Notes under the pieces: generated by a model | Seen by the model: the letters and a program-made list of their open reading frames with translations, nothing else | Database searches by the model: none | What the model was told of the DNA's origin: nothing | Made by a program: the position numbers and the translations under genes | In this document: positions 23,810-33,301 of the stretch, in pieces | Position numbering within the stretch: position 1 is the stretch's first letter | Layout: each line of letters begins with the position of its first letter | Source: Saccharibacillus sp. JS10 | GTDB taxonomy: Bacteria > Bacillota > Bacilli > Paenibacillales > Paenibacillaceae | NCBI RefSeq assembly: GCF_024436065.1 | Contig: NZ_JANFNS010000004.1 | Location: 62,001 to 126,000, forward strand | Direction of reading: 5' to 3' | DNA: 64,000 nt

Positions 23810-25420
23810 ATGACCCAATCGGACGTAGCAAATAGGATCACCCAAGGACAGACCTCACTCGGTATCGAATTCGGCTCTACCCGAATCAAAGCCGTTCTGA
23901 TCGACTCCCGGTTCGACACGATAGCTTCCGGCAGCTACGAATGGGAAAACCAGTTGAAAGACGGCTATTGGACGTATGACCAGACCGAGATTATCGCCGG
24001 GCTTCAAGCCGCTTACCTCGAATTGAAACAAGAAGTCAGCAACAAACACGGCGTTCAGCTTCAGACCATCGGTTCTATTGGCTTCTCCGCGATGATGCAC
24101 GGATATATGGCGTTCGATAACGATCAGAATCTACTCGTTCCTTTTCGCACATGGCGCAACTCCAACACCGGAGCTTCGGCGAAAGAATTAACGGAACTTT
24201 TCCAATTCAATATTCCCGAACGTTGGAGTATCGCGCATCTATATCAAGCCATTTTAAATCAAGAACCACATGTGCCGCAGATTCAGTATGTAACGACCCT
24301 TGCCGGCTATATCCATTGGCTGCTTACAGGGGAAAAAGTGCTGGGAATCGGCGACGCTTCCGGCATGTTCCCCATCGAAGAGTCGACGCATACGTATCAC
24401 GCACAGATGATCCGTCAGTTCGATCAGCATATCGCGTCAAAAGGTTATCCGTGGAATCTTCAATCGATCTTACCTCGCGTAGCGACATCCGGCGAATCCG
24501 CAGGGCTGCTGACGGAGCAAGGCGCGAAGTTACTCGATCCAAGCGGCGATCTTGCCGCAGGTATTCCGCTGTGCCCACCGGAAGGTGACGCGGGCACGGG
24601 AATGGTCGCGACGAACAGTGTCAAAAAGCGTACCGGCAACGTATCGGTCGGGACGTCCGTTTTTGCCATGATCGTATTGGAACGCGAATTGTCTCGGTTG
24701 TACCCGGAGATCGATATCGTCACCACGCCGGACGGAAGCCCGGTAGCGATGGTTCACGCCAACAACTGCTCTAGCGATCTGAACGCTTGGGTCGGGTTGT
24801 TCCGCGAATTTGCCCAGCTTTTAGGCGTCGATGCCGACTCCGGCAAGCTTTATAGCTTGCTGCTCAATCAAGCGCTCAAAGCCGATCCCGATGTCGGCGG
24901 ATTGCTCAGCTATGGCTATCTGTCGGGTGAAAATATCACGGGGCTGGAGCATGGAAGACCTCTATTCGTTCGTTCGCCAGACAGCACCTTTAATTTGGCG
25001 AACTTTATGCAAACCCATCTGTATAGCGCGTTCGGCGCACTTCGATTAGGCATGAATATTTTGACGGACAACGAGAATGTTCCGATCGATAGCCTGCTGG
25101 CGCATGGCGGTTTGTTCAAAACTCCGGTTGTCGGGCAAAAAGCTCTCGCTGCCGCGCTGAATGTCCCGATTTCCGTCATGTCTACGGCAGGCGAAGGCGG
25201 CGCATGGGGAATGGCATTGTTGTCTTCTTATATGCAGACACGTAGCGACAATGAGACGCTGGCGGACTTTTTGGAAAACCAAGTGTTCGGAAACGCCGAA
25301 GTTCAGCAATTGTCACCTGAAGCTCAAGACGTCGCAGGATTCGAAGCCTTTATCCAACGTTATGAAGCAGGGCTCGAGATTGAAAAAGCGGCTGTCCAGC
25401 ATTTACCCGGGAAGGAGTGA
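23810..25420 (+). CDS. araB: FGGY-family ribulokinase
   Basis: A protein of 536 residues from ATG 23810, with AAAGGGG 9 bases upstream. It is an FGGY sugar kinase: the N-terminal phosphate loop reads [15 protein letters not shown], the first domain contains [16 protein letters not shown], and the second has [14 protein letters not shown] and [15 protein letters not shown] nucleotide-binding strands. Position in an AraR-controlled operon with araD and araA makes it the L-ribulokinase (L-ribulose to L-ribulose 5-phosphate). The IEFGSTR start differs from classical AraB (IDFGTxS) and suits the alternative Firmicute kinase branch sometimes called AraK, so the symbol is by function. AraD starts 3 bases after its stop. 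Confidence 0.88.
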   Translation: MTQSDVANRITQGQTSLGIEFGSTRIKAVLIDSRFDTIASGSYEWENQLKDGYWTYDQTEIIAGLQAAYLELKQEVSNKHGVQLQTIGSIGFSAMMHGYMAFDNDQNLLVPFRTWRNSNTGASAKELTELFQFNIPERWSIAHLYQAILNQEPHVPQIQYVTTLAGYIHWLLTGEKVLGIGDASGMFPIEESTHTYHAQMIRQFDQHIASKGYPWNLQSILPRVATSGESAGLLTEQGAKLLDPSGDLAAGIPLCPPEGDAGTGMVATNSVKKRTGNVSVGTSVFAMIVLERELSRLYPEIDIVTTPDGSPVAMVHANNCSSDLNAWVGLFREFAQLLGVDADSGKLYSLLLNQALKADPDVGGLLSYGYLSGENITGLEHGRPLFVRSPDSTFNLANFMQTHLYSAFGALRLGMNILTDNENVPIDSLLAHGGLFKTPVVGQKALAAALNVPISVMSTAGEGGAWGMALLSSYMQTRSDNETLADFLENQVFGNAEVQQLSPEAQDVAGFEAFIQRYEAGLEIEKAAVQHLPGKE

Positions 25421-25423
25421 GTC

Positions 25424-26137
25424 ATGGTGTTAGAACAATTGAAGCAAGAAGTATACGAAGCGAATCTGGAATTGCCCAAGCATGGTCTGGTCAAATTCAC
25501 TTGGGGTAACGCGAGTGCAGTAGATCGTGAGAGCGGATTATTCGTGATCAAGCCAAGCGGCGTGAGTTATGAAAAGATGCAGCCGAGCGATATGGTCGTC
25601 GTGGATCTGGACGGTCAAGTCGTCGAAGGCGAGATGCGACCGTCTTCGGATACGGCGACGCACGCGGTGCTGTACAAGCATTATCCGCAGATCGGCGGCA
25701 TTGTACATACCCACTCCACATGGGCGACGATCTGGGCGCAAGCCGGTCTGGATGTTCCGGTGATGGGGACGACGCATGCGGATACTTTTTACGGCGCCGT
25801 GCCTTGTGCACGATTTTTAACGCCTGACGAAGTGGATCGCGGGTACGAAACGGAGACAGGGAACGTTATTATCGAAACTTTCGACAAGCTCGGTATCGAT
25901 ATTTTGGAAATTCCGGCGGTGCTGCTGCAAGGTCATGCGCCTTTTACCTGGGGCAAAGACGTCAAATCCGCGGTCGTGAACAGCGTGGTCTTGGAAGAAG
26001 TCTGCAAAATGAATTTGTATGCGCGTCAACTGAACCATTTTGCCAAAGAATTACCGCAAAGCATTTTGGACAAACACTATCTGCGTAAACACGGCAAAGA
26101 TGCCTACTACGGTCAAAAATCGACAGGAAAAGGATGA
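25424..26137 (+). CDS. araD: L-ribulose-5-phosphate 4-epimerase
   Basis: A 237-residue class II aldolase-fold epimerase converting L-ribulose 5-phosphate to D-xylulose 5-phosphate. Visible signatures are [23 protein letters not shown] at about 25-47 (phosphate-binding), [15 protein letters not shown] near 75, the zinc histidines in [14 protein letters not shown] near 94-96, [14 protein letters not shown] near 116, and a third His in [13 protein letters not shown]. The length matches the usual 230 or so. GGAAGGAGTG lies before the start and overlaps the end of the kinase gene, which shows tight operon coupling. Confidence 0.95.
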   Translation: MVLEQLKQEVYEANLELPKHGLVKFTWGNASAVDRESGLFVIKPSGVSYEKMQPSDMVVVDLDGQVVEGEMRPSSDTATHAVLYKHYPQIGGIVHTHSTWATIWAQAGLDVPVMGTTHADTFYGAVPCARFLTPDEVDRGYETETGNVIIETFDKLGIDILEIPAVLLQGHAPFTWGKDVKSAVVNSVVLEEVCKMNLYARQLNHFAKELPQSILDKHYLRKHGKDAYYGQKSTGKG

Positions 26138-26142
26138 TAACA

Positions 26143-27567
26143 ATGACAACAGCAATCGAAAAGCAGTTCTGGTTCGTGGTCGGTTCGCAACATTTGTACG
26201 GAGAAGAAGCGCTCGCCGAAGTCAAAGCCAACGCCCAAAAAATGACGGACGCGCTGAATCAAAGCGGACTGCTGCCTTATCCATTAGTGTTACAAGATTT
26301 AGCGGTGAGCGCCGATAAAATCACGAGCATCATGAAAGAAGTCAATTACCGAGACGAAGTCGCCGGAATCATCACATGGATGCACACGTTCTCGCCGGCG
26401 AAAATGTGGATTCGCGGTACGAAAATGCTGCAAAAACCGCTGCTCCATCTTGCCACGCAATATAACGAAAGTATCCCGTGGGCAACGATCGATATGGACT
26501 TTATGAACTTGAACCAAGCCGCGCACGGCGACCGGGAATACGGATTTATCAATGCGCGCCTGAACAAGCAAAACAAAGTCGTCGTCGGCTATTGGGAACG
26601 CCCCGAAGTGCAGCAGCAGATCGCGGATTGGATGGACGTGGCGGTTGCTTACAATGAAAGCTTCGGGATTAAAGTCGCTCGTTTTGGCGACAATATGCGG
26701 AACGTCGGCGTAACCGAAGGCGACAAAGTCGAAGCGCAGATTCAATTCGGCTGGACAGTCGATTACTACGGCATCGGTGATCTTGTCGAATACGTAAATG
26801 CGGTGACAGAGCCGGAAATCGATCAATTGATGGCGGAATACGCGGAACTTTATGAATTTGATTACGGCAGCAACAGCCAAGAATCTTGGGAAGCTAGCGT
26901 TCGCGTACAAGCCGGGTACGAGATCGCAATCAAACGATTTTTGGACGAAAAAGGCTATAGCGCGTTCACATCGAACTTCGAAGATCTGCACGGCATGAAG
27001 CAGCTTCCGGGTCTTGCGGTGCAACGCCTGATGGCGCAAGGCTACGGATTTGCCGGTGAAGGGGATTGGAAAACAGCGGCGCTGGATCGTCTGATGAAGA
27101 TCATGAGCCATAATCAAAATACGGGCTTTATGGAAGATTACACGTACGAGATGGCAGCCGGGCAAGAAGCGATTCTCCAATCGCATATGCTGGAAGTCGA
27201 TCCGTCTCTTGCGAGCAGCAAACCGAAAGTCGTAGTATCTCCGCTGGGGATCGGCGATCGCGAAGATCCGGCTCGCTTGGTATTCGACGGCAAAGCGGGC
27301 GACGGCGTTGTCGTGTCGATGATGGATCACGGCACGCATTACAAATTGCTCATTAACGAAGTCACTGCATTCGAGCCGACAGAGCCGGCGCCGCATCTTC
27401 CGGTTGCGCGAGTGCTTTGGACGGTGAAGCCGAATTTCCAAGACGGCATCAAAGCTTGGATCGAAAACGGCGGCGGTCACCATACCGTCGTATCGCTGAA
27501 TCTGACAACGGATCAGATCGTAAGTTACGCGAAGCTTGTGAACTTGGAGTATGTCGTCATTAAATAG
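26143..27567 (+). CDS. araA: L-arabinose isomerase
   Basis: A protein of 474 residues from ATG 26143 ([20 protein letters not shown]); ATG 26134 overlaps the araD stop and adds three residues. The usual AraA length and motifs are present: [51 protein letters not shown], and the C-terminal [11 protein letters not shown] carrying a metal His. It interconverts L-arabinose and L-ribulose with a Mn ion, the first step of the pathway encoded here. Last gene of the operon, followed by a terminator. No arabinose transporter or arabinanase gene is present in the window. Confidence 0.96.
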   Translation: MTTAIEKQFWFVVGSQHLYGEEALAEVKANAQKMTDALNQSGLLPYPLVLQDLAVSADKITSIMKEVNYRDEVAGIITWMHTFSPAKMWIRGTKMLQKPLLHLATQYNESIPWATIDMDFMNLNQAAHGDREYGFINARLNKQNKVVVGYWERPEVQQQIADWMDVAVAYNESFGIKVARFGDNMRNVGVTEGDKVEAQIQFGWTVDYYGIGDLVEYVNAVTEPEIDQLMAEYAELYEFDYGSNSQESWEASVRVQAGYEIAIKRFLDEKGYSAFTSNFEDLHGMKQLPGLAVQRLMAQGYGFAGEGDWKTAALDRLMKIMSHNQNTGFMEDYTYEMAAGQEAILQSHMLEVDPSLASSKPKVVVSPLGIGDREDPARLVFDGKAGDGVVVSMMDHGTHYKLLINEVTAFEPTEPAPHLPVARVLWTVKPNFQDGIKAWIENGGGHHTVVSLNLTTDQIVSYAKLVNLEYVVIK

Positions 27568-27576
27568 TTTTGTTTG

Positions 27577-27623
27577 AAAAGCGTATGGAGAAATGCTTCG
27601 GCACAAACTCCATACGCTTTTTT
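27577..27623 (+). terminator. Terminator of the ara operon
   Basis: A 13-bp perfect stem (27578-27590 with 27608-27620) is followed by a T run. Confidence 0.88.
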
Positions 27624-27693
27624 GTGTGCTGAAACCTGAAAGTAAATTCTGTGTTAAATTTTATCTCTTTCATGAAAAATGATGAAAAAAGTA

Positions 27694-27742
27694 TTGACAG
27701 AATCTTTTTCAACCGGATAATGTATATAGACCGATTGGTATA
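27694..27742 (+). promoter_or_regulatory. Promoter and TetR-type operator of the tetR-exporter operon
   Basis: TTGACA (27694-27699) and GATAAT (27716-27721) are 16 bases apart. The imperfect palindrome TAGACC-GATT-GGTATA (27727-27742) covers the start region. It resembles the operators of LmrA/YxaF-type repressors, so autorepression is likely. Confidence 0.65.
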
Positions 27743-27765
27743 ATTTTTTGAGGGAAGTGTGTAGA

Positions 27766-28362
27766 TTGAGTGAAAAGTCCAACGCCAGAGACAATATTAT
27801 CAGTACGGCAGCGAGACTGTTTTTTTCACAAGGATACCATGCGACCGGGTTGAGTCAGATTGTCAAAGAAAGTCAGGCACCGAAAGGCTCTTTGTATCAT
27901 TATTTTCCGAATGGAAAAGAAGAACTCGCGTCAATTTGTATTCAACAAACGAATGAATTGATTTTGCAAAAATTCGAGGATACGTTTGCAGCGCATAAGA
28001 GTGCCGCAGACGGCATTCATCAGTTTGTTCAAGATATGGCTCACGAGACCGAAGCCGCAGGGTTCACCGGATTTTTGCCGTTTAGCTTTTGGGCAGCGGT
28101 CGAGACGTCTTGTATTAGCCAGAACCTACGCAAAATGTGCCAAGGCGTATTCGCCGATTGGCAACGGGTGATTGCCCGACAATTGATTCATGAAGGAATG
28201 GAGACTGCCAAAGCTGAAGATACGGGGCTACTGATCATCTCTTTGCTAGAAGGTGCGCTGATTATCAGCTTGACGAATCAAGATAAACAGCCTCTTTTAA
28301 CCGCGTCGAATTACATGGCGGCGGTCACCAAGCATGCCAAAGAAATACAGTCTCATCCGTAA
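27766..28362 (+). CDS. TetR/AcrR repressor, LmrA/YxaF type
   Basis: A protein of about 198 residues from TTG 27766 (read as MSEKSNARDNI); GTG 27757 and TTG 27748 are alternatives, and the AGGGA at 27751-27755 suits the TTG at 27766 best. The N-terminal TetR HTH has DNIISTAARLFFSQGYHATGLSQIV and APKGSLYHYFPNGKEEL, the latter typical of the LmrA/YxaF branch. The C-terminal ligand domain has FLPFSFWAAVETSC and LLIISLLEGALIIS. Repressors of this branch respond to antibiotics or flavonoids and control the adjacent efflux pump; here a DHA2 exporter starts 39 bases downstream. Confidence 0.92.
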   Translation: MSEKSNARDNIISTAARLFFSQGYHATGLSQIVKESQAPKGSLYHYFPNGKEELASICIQQTNELILQKFEDTFAAHKSAADGIHQFVQDMAHETEAAGFTGFLPFSFWAAVETSCISQNLRKMCQGVFADWQRVIARQLIHEGMETAKAEDTGLLIISLLEGALIISLTNQDKQPLLTASNYMAAVTKHAKEIQSHP

Positions 28363-28401
28363 GTCACAAGAAAGTTCGAGATGTTCGAGGAGGATGAAAG
28401 C

Positions 28402-29895
28402 GTGGAAGGTACGATGAAAGCGGGTTCGGTTGAGACCCCAAAAGAAACACAGCAATATAAAGTATTCCCGATTTTGTTTGCGATGTTGTTAAGTGGTTTT
28501 ATCGGTTTGTTTGGCGAAACAGCGTTGAACGTTGCGTTAACTCCTCTAATGTCGCTGCTGGAAGTAGGTCCGACCACGATCCAATGGCTGACGACCGGTT
28601 ATCTGCTCGTATTGGGCGTATTGGTTCCGGTATCGGGCTTGCTGCTTCAATGGTTCACGACGCGTCAATTGTTCACGACGTCGCTGGTGTTTTCGATCGC
28701 GGGAACGTTGGTTGCGGCATTGGCACCGAGTTTTGAAATTTTGCTGCTCGCACGCGTGTTGCAAGCAGTCGGTACAGCATTGCTGTTACCGCTCATGTTC
28801 AATACGATCTTGGTTATTTTCCCGATTGAAAAGCGCGGCGCCGCAATGGGCTTGATCGGTCTTGTGATCATGTTTGCACCCGCAAGCGGTCCAAGTATTT
28901 CGGGCTTGATCTTGGCGAACTTGAGCTGGCATTGGATCTTCTGGATTTCGCTTCCGTTCTTCGTGATTTCCTTGATCTGCGGATTATTGTTCTTGCCGAA
29001 TATTTCTAAGCTTACGAAGCCGAAGATTGATATCGTATCGATTGTCTTATCGACACTCGGTTTTGGCGGTATCGTATACGGCTTCAGTAGTGCGGGCGGT
29101 CACGGCGAAGGCGGCGGCGGTTGGACAAGCCCAATCGTAATCGGTACGTTATTGATCGGCGTATTGTCGCTCGTATTCTTTAGCTTCCGTCAGTTGAAAA
29201 TGAAGCAACCGCTGATTGATCTGCGAGCATTCAAATATCCGATGTTCACGATCGGTCTGATCTTGGTCTTCATCTCGATGATGCTGATTTTGTCTTCGAT
29301 GTTGATCTTGCCGATGTACTTGCAACAAGGCATGGCAGTTACCGCGCTTACAGCGGGTCTGGTCTTGCTTCCGGGCAGCTTGCTCAACGGTTTGTTGTCT
29401 CCAATTATGGGTCGTTTATTCGATAAATTCGGACCAAAATGGTTAGTTCGTATCGGTCTTGCAATCGTAGCAATTGTATTGTTCTTGTATACGAGCATCA
29501 ACCCAGGCACATCACTGGGCTTGATCATCACTTTGCATATCTTTATGATGATCGGGATTTCGATGGTCATGATGCCTGCGCAAACGAACGGTCTGAACCA
29601 GTTGCCGCCTGCGTACTATCCGCACGGTACAGCGATCATGAATACGTTGCAGCAAGTATCGGGCGCGATCGGTACAGCTGTAGCCGTAAGTATCTTGAGC
29701 GCGGGGCAAATGAACTTCTTAAAAGGAGTTGCAGACCCAGCAGATCCGGCGAACCAATTGGCTGGATTCACATCCGGCGTACAAGGTGCATTCGTGTTCG
29801 CGATGGTACTGGCGATTGTCGGTCTGATTGCAGCATTCTTTATCAAACGTGTAAATGTAGGATCGGGAGCAAAATCCGATACGCCTATGCACTAA
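28402..29895 (+). CDS. DHA2-family (14-TM) MFS multidrug exporter
   Basis: A protein of 497 residues from GTG 28402, with GAGGAGG (28387-28393) 8 bases upstream; an in-frame ATG at 28381 lacks a site. About 14 hydrophobic segments follow a short polar N-terminus. The motifs are those of the DHA2/EmrB-QacA/LmrB group: NVALTPLMSLLEVGPTTIQW and TTGYLLVLGVLVPVSG near TM1-2, RVLQAVGTALLLPLMFN at motif C, and PASGPSISGLI. It should export drugs by proton antiport. The upstream TetR gene and their shared promoter suggest substrate-induced expression. A terminator follows. Confidence 0.93.
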   Translation: MEGTMKAGSVETPKETQQYKVFPILFAMLLSGFIGLFGETALNVALTPLMSLLEVGPTTIQWLTTGYLLVLGVLVPVSGLLLQWFTTRQLFTTSLVFSIAGTLVAALAPSFEILLLARVLQAVGTALLLPLMFNTILVIFPIEKRGAAMGLIGLVIMFAPASGPSISGLILANLSWHWIFWISLPFFVISLICGLLFLPNISKLTKPKIDIVSIVLSTLGFGGIVYGFSSAGGHGEGGGGWTSPIVIGTLLIGVLSLVFFSFRQLKMKQPLIDLRAFKYPMFTIGLILVFISMMLILSSMLILPMYLQQGMAVTALTAGLVLLPGSLLNGLLSPIMGRLFDKFGPKWLVRIGLAIVAIVLFLYTSINPGTSLGLIITLHIFMMIGISMVMMPAQTNGLNQLPPAYYPHGTAIMNTLQQVSGAIGTAVAVSILSAGQMNFLKGVADPADPANQLAGFTSGVQGAFVFAMVLAIVGLIAAFFIKRVNVGSGAKSDTPMH

Positions 29896-29912
29896 ATTTT
29901 GATTAAATAGCG

Positions 29913-29945
29913 AAGGCTCCCTAATCCAGGGAGCTTTCTTTTTTT
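29913..29945 (+). terminator. Terminator after the MFS exporter
   Basis: A 10-bp stem with one G-T pair (29913-29922 with 29928-29937) is followed by CTTTTTTT. It overlaps the 3' end of the convergent WYL gene. Confidence 0.82.
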
Positions 29946-30853
29946 GCATACAGATCATTCATTTGCTGCAAATAAGCTCGGAATTCTGCGAGATAATCGC
30001 TCGGCTCAATCACTTTCAGACTTGTGCCGAAGCTTGCTAGAAACTGAAAGCCGATCTCGTTTTGAGGAACGAGCAACGTCGCGAGTAACTCTTGATCACT
30101 GTAGGGAGCGATACTTGTTCGACCGTAGCGTTCAATCATGCGATCTTGGATTATCGGAGAAATTAGAGCTTGAACCGTCACTAATTCCGGTCTATATTCG
30201 CGATCTGGCGGTAGATCAGAGGACGGTTCTCTTGGCAAAAAGGTCTGCGACGTCATCTGCAAATGATCGATCCGCGATAACTTGAACAGCCGCGTATCCA
30301 TACGCTCCAGGCAAAAGCCTTTGACATACCAACTGCTTTCATTGAAATGAATTTGTATAGGCTCGATGGTACGGCTCGTCGTCTGCCCCGTTCGGTCGAT
30401 ATAACCGAACGTTAATATTTTTCGCTCCGTAATCGCGGTTTGGCAGATTTTTAATACATCCCGCAATTGAGATCGTCCGTCCCAGTCGTAAAAAGAAAGC
30501 TCGATCGAATGTGCAGGCATCGACGTACTGATCATCGCTTCGATCTTTCGGATCGTAAGGGCGACTTCTTCGCTCAATAAAATCTTTTCCAATCCGCCAA
30601 GCGCACTCAAAATATGCTCTAGATCGGCACTGGTTAATAGACGTTTGTCCATTTTATACGTATCCATAATTCCATAGCCGCCGTTCGTTCCGTTGACCGC
30701 ATAGATCGGGATATTGGCAAGACTTAGCGTCTCCATATCTCGCAAAATCGTTCGTTTGGTTACGCCGTAAAGCTGCGCAAATTCGTTGCTGGATACGATT
30801 TGTTTGCGCAGAAGTACCATAATGATCGAGATCAACCGTTCGACTTTGTCCAT
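29921..30853 (-). CDS. YafY-type HTH/WYL transcriptional regulator
   Basis: A protein of 310 residues from ATG 30853 (MDKVERLISIIMVLL), with AAAGGAG 6 bases upstream; the frame stays open further upstream without a site. The HTH_11 domain (about 1-60) has VTKRTILRDMETLSLANIPI. The WYL domain (about 135-205) has the core FNESSWYVKGFCLERMDTRLFKLSRI, and a C-terminal domain follows. This is the second such regulator in the window and, like the first, faces a VOC-fold gene. A perfect TGACA-N6-TGTCA palindrome sits between them and is the likely operator. Its stop codon lies inside the exporter's terminator. Confidence 0.92.
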   Translation of the reverse strand: MDKVERLISIIMVLLRKQIVSSNEFAQLYGVTKRTILRDMETLSLANIPIYAVNGTNGGYGIMDTYKMDKRLLTSADLEHILSALGGLEKILLSEEVALTIRKIEAMISTSMPAHSIELSFYDWDGRSQLRDVLKICQTAITERKILTFGYIDRTGQTTSRTIEPIQIHFNESSWYVKGFCLERMDTRLFKLSRIDHLQMTSQTFLPREPSSDLPPDREYRPELVTVQALISPIIQDRMIERYGRTSIAPYSDQELLATLLVPQNEIGFQFLASFGTSLKVIEPSDYLAEFRAYLQQMNDLYAKKESSLD

Positions 30854-30893
30854 AAAAACTCCTTTGAAATATTGATTCTTACATTTGGAACGG

Positions 30894-30909
30894 TGACAGA
30901 CAGTTGTCA
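30894..30909. promoter_or_regulatory. Putative WYL-regulator operator (perfect palindrome)
   Basis: TGACA-GACAGT-TGTCA lies between the divergent WYL regulator and PhnB-like VOC genes. It has the same half-sites and 6-base spacer as the sites at 3542-3559 and 4547-4564. Confidence 0.65.
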
Positions 30910-30954
30910 TCGATCCTAGCTTATCATAGGCGTATAACAAAGAGGAGGTTACGA

Positions 30955-31425
30955 ATGATGGCAGCAATCGTATATTTGAATTTTGACGGAAACGCAAAGC
31001 AGGCGATCGATTTTTATACACAAGCTTTGACAGCGACAGCGGTGAAATCCGTGACTTTTGGAGACATGCCGCAAAATCCAGAGTATCCATTACCGGAAAA
31101 TGAACAAAGTATGATCATGGAATCTTCTCTGCAATTTGAAGGCGGAAAGTTGATGATGTCCGACGTATTGCCTTCGATGAAATCGGTGACAGGGGAATGG
31201 GTGCAAGGAAATAATATGTTGGTGACGCTGGTACTCGAGGATAAAGCTCAACTTCAACGGTATTTTGATCGGTTGTCAGAAGGCGGAATCGTCACGATGC
31301 CATTGTCAGAAGTACCGTGGTCGTCTTGCTTCGGGATGTTGATCGATCGCTTCGGCATCCACTGGAAGTTCAACCGTGACGCAGATACGTTCTTGGATCG
31401 GGTCTATGCTCAAAAGCAATCTTAA
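30955..31425 (+). CDS. PhnB-like VOC protein
   Basis: A protein of 156 residues from ATG 30955, with AGGAGG at 30943-30948; the next codon is also ATG. It is a PhnB/DUF899-region VOC protein: AAIVYLNFDGNAKQAIDFYTQAL at the start, EFEGGKLMMSDVLP-type central strand (FEGGKLMMSDVLPS), NNMLVTLVLEDKAQLQRYFDRLSEGG, and the C-terminal SSCFGMLIDRFGIHWKFN, whose GxxxDxFGxxW is characteristic. The family is sometimes annotated as a demethylubiquinone methyltransferase, without support. No reaction is assigned. It is divergent from the WYL regulator, which probably controls it. Confidence 0.9.
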   Translation: MMAAIVYLNFDGNAKQAIDFYTQALTATAVKSVTFGDMPQNPEYPLPENEQSMIMESSLQFEGGKLMMSDVLPSMKSVTGEWVQGNNMLVTLVLEDKAQLQRYFDRLSEGGIVTMPLSEVPWSSCFGMLIDRFGIHWKFNRDADTFLDRVYAQKQS

Positions 31426-31432
31426 ATAGCGA

Positions 31433-31463
31433 AAAAAAGTCTTGCCCAGCAAGGCTTTTTTTG
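31433..31463 (+). terminator. Terminator after PhnB-like gene
   Basis: Stem 31433-31445 pairs with 31449-31461 (one G-T pair) around a short CCA loop, followed by a T run. Confidence 0.82.
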
Positions 31464-31556
31464 TTTGTGTGCGTTACGTTTTTACTTGCTGATCCAGCGT
31501 ATAATAAACCAAACACCTTTCTACATACCTACTTTACAAAAAAGGAGCATATCTTA

Positions 31557-31922
31557 ATGAATCTTACACTCAACTGGATCACGCTGCGCGTGCGCGATCT
31601 GGATAAGTCGATTGCTTTTTACCATGAGATTCTAGGTCTGCCTATACAGCGTCGCTTCGAAAGTCGAGGCAAACAAATCGCGATGCTGGGCGCCGAAAGT
31701 CAGCCGAAGATCGAATTGATTCAAGGAAGCGACTTGATCGTGCAACCGGATAATGGCGTATCGGTTGGGTTCGAAGTGAAGTCTTTGGATGCCGCGATGA
31801 ACGAACTTGAGGAAAAAGGCATAGCGATCTCGCGGGGACCGATTCAACCGAATCCGCATCTGCGTTTCTTTTATATTCTTGACCCGGACGGTTTCGAGGT
31901 CCAGTTGGCGCAGCATCGATAA
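31557..31922 (+). CDS. VOC-family (glyoxalase-like) protein
   Basis: A protein of 121 residues from ATG 31557, with AAAGGAG at 31541-31547; the frame upstream has no ribosome binding site. It is a single VOC domain: NWITLRVRDLDKSIAFYHEILGLPI at the start (His near 20 is a candidate metal ligand), KIELIQGSD in the middle, and LRFFYILDPDGFEVQLAQH at the end with the DPDG signature. It is close to lactoylglutathione-lyase-like proteins of Firmicutes, but the substrate is unproven. It sits between the second WYL/VOC pair and the nitroreductase, on the same strand. Confidence 0.9.
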   Translation: MNLTLNWITLRVRDLDKSIAFYHEILGLPIQRRFESRGKQIAMLGAESQPKIELIQGSDLIVQPDNGVSVGFEVKSLDAAMNELEEKGIAISRGPIQPNPHLRFFYILDPDGFEVQLAQHR

Positions 31923-32036
31923 GAGATCATTGACTGAATAGAAACCGTTTTAGTCTCTATACCAAGCGAGCAAACTACGATATGATAAATGCAACATACA
32001 ACCAATCTGCAAGATGCGCCGGAAGGGGAATTTACG

Positions 32037-32825
32037 ATGGAATTTAACGACGTGATTCACGGACACCGCTCGATTCGCCAATATGAAGATCGGGAAGTCA
32101 GTCAAGAAGTGCTGGGACGGATTTTGGAAGCGGGCATTCGCGCCTCGTCCAGCGGTAACATGCAGTCGTATTCGATTATCGTGACGCGCGACAAAGCGCT
32201 TCGGGAAAAGTTGTATACGCCGCATATGGATCAGTCGATGGTACTGGACGCGCCTATATTGCTGACATTCTGCGCCGATTTCAACCGGATGCGCAAATGG
32301 CTGACGCTTAACGACGCGCCGGTGCATTTTGACAACTATATGAGCTTTATGATCGGTACGATCGACGCAACCTTAGCTTCGCAAAACTGCGCGTTAGCGG
32401 CAGAAAACGAAGGCTTGGGCATCTGCTACATGGGCTCGACGCTTGCAAATTGCGATCAGATCGGCGAACTGTTGAATTTGCCGCCGGGCGTCGTGCCGGT
32501 AGTCGGCTATTCGCTCGGTTATCCTGCAGAATCGCCGCCTCTACGCGACCGTTTGCCGCAGCAAGGGCTTGTACATTACGAGCAGTATCAAGATTATACG
32601 GACGAGCAGATTGAAGACATCTACGAAGACCGCAACGAAAAAGGCTGGCAGCGTTATATGGACGTTCCCAAGCTCAAAGCGATGACCGAAGAACTCGGCT
32701 TGAAAAATCTAGCCCAAGTCTATACCATCGCGAAGTACACCAAAGAATCGCATCTGGAGTATTCGCAGACGATTTTGAATTATTTGAAAAAGCAGAATTT
32801 TATGAATAACGATGAAGTGAACTGA
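32037..32825 (+). CDS. NADPH-dependent nitroreductase-family oxidoreductase
   Basis: A protein of 262 residues from ATG 32037 (MEFNDVIHGHRSIRQY), with AAGGGGA 7 bases upstream. It is an FMN-binding nitroreductase fold: HRSIRQYEDREVSQEVLGRILEAGIRASSSGNMQSYSIIV supplies the FMN phosphate contacts (Arg and Ser residues), IDATLASQNCALAAENEGLGICYMG is the helix-strand over the flavin, and VPVVGYSLGYPAESPPLRDRLP closes the site. It resembles NfrA/Frp-type NADPH-FMN reductases acting on nitro compounds and quinones. A dimer is expected. A strong terminator follows. Confidence 0.92.
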   Translation: MEFNDVIHGHRSIRQYEDREVSQEVLGRILEAGIRASSSGNMQSYSIIVTRDKALREKLYTPHMDQSMVLDAPILLTFCADFNRMRKWLTLNDAPVHFDNYMSFMIGTIDATLASQNCALAAENEGLGICYMGSTLANCDQIGELLNLPPGVVPVVGYSLGYPAESPPLRDRLPQQGLVHYEQYQDYTDEQIEDIYEDRNEKGWQRYMDVPKLKAMTEELGLKNLAQVYTIAKYTKESHLEYSQTILNYLKKQNFMNNDEVN

Positions 32826-32843
32826 GTATATCGGATGAGAAGT

Positions 32844-32880
32844 AAAGCTACCGTCTGCGTTTTGTGGACGGTAGCTTTTT
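32844..32880 (+). terminator. Terminator after nitroreductase gene
   Basis: A perfect 12-bp stem (32844-32855 with 32867-32878) is followed by T residues. Confidence 0.87.
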
Positions 32881-32972
32881 GATGAGGCGCAAGTCACTCG
32901 ATAATATTCAATGCGTAACTTTATATTCGCTCTCAGTGTCTATATAACTGGGGTGTTGTTATCGGTGACTTG

Positions 32973-33215
32973 ATGGGAATGATATTACTTGCTATACTTT
33001 TGCTCGTTTCATTTAGAGCCGTGCGCTATGGAGTCGATCATCGTTCCGAAGAAAACATAGCTTTGCTTCTTTTGGGCGTGCTTGTGTGCATCGGCGATCA
33101 CGGTTCGGCTTTTTTTGACTGGGCGAGAAGGGTTTATCCTTTGGCTGTATTATTTTATTTTGTGATTTATGCCGCTTTCCGAGGGCGCAAGCGAAGTAAG
33201 CAGAACGATCTTTAA
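32973..33215 (+). CDS. Small hypothetical membrane protein
   Basis: A protein of 80 residues from ATG 32973, or one more from TTG 32970; the ribosome binding site is weak (GGTG). Two hydrophobic segments are clear: MILLAILLLVSF at about 3-14, extending into AVRYG, and a second region ALLLLGVLVCIG with a further VYPLAVLFYFVIYAAF near the end. The tail is basic (RGRKRSKQ), which suggests it is cytoplasmic. I recognise no family. Isolated between two terminators; its coding status is likely but not certain. Confidence 0.5.
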   Translation: MGMILLAILLLVSFRAVRYGVDHRSEENIALLLLGVLVCIGDHGSAFFDWARRVYPLAVLFYFVIYAAFRGRKRSKQNDL

Positions 33216-33247
33216 GCATACGATCTAAACGAATATTCCTTGAAAAG

Positions 33248-33280
33248 AAAAACCCCGACCTAATAAAGGTCGGGGTTTTT
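33248..33280. terminator. Bidirectional terminator before mannosidase operon end
   Basis: A perfect 13-bp stem (33248-33260 with 33268-33280) with A and T ends serves both the small membrane gene and the minus-strand mannoside operon. Confidence 0.88.
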
Positions 33281-33301
33281 GGCATACCTATCGTTTATCG
33301 C

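Noticed and set aside
26299-27606. A 435-codon open frame antisense to araA.
   Set aside because: It mirrors a highly conserved isomerase gene, has no ribosome binding site and no recognisable protein motif; long antisense frames are common in this codon usage.
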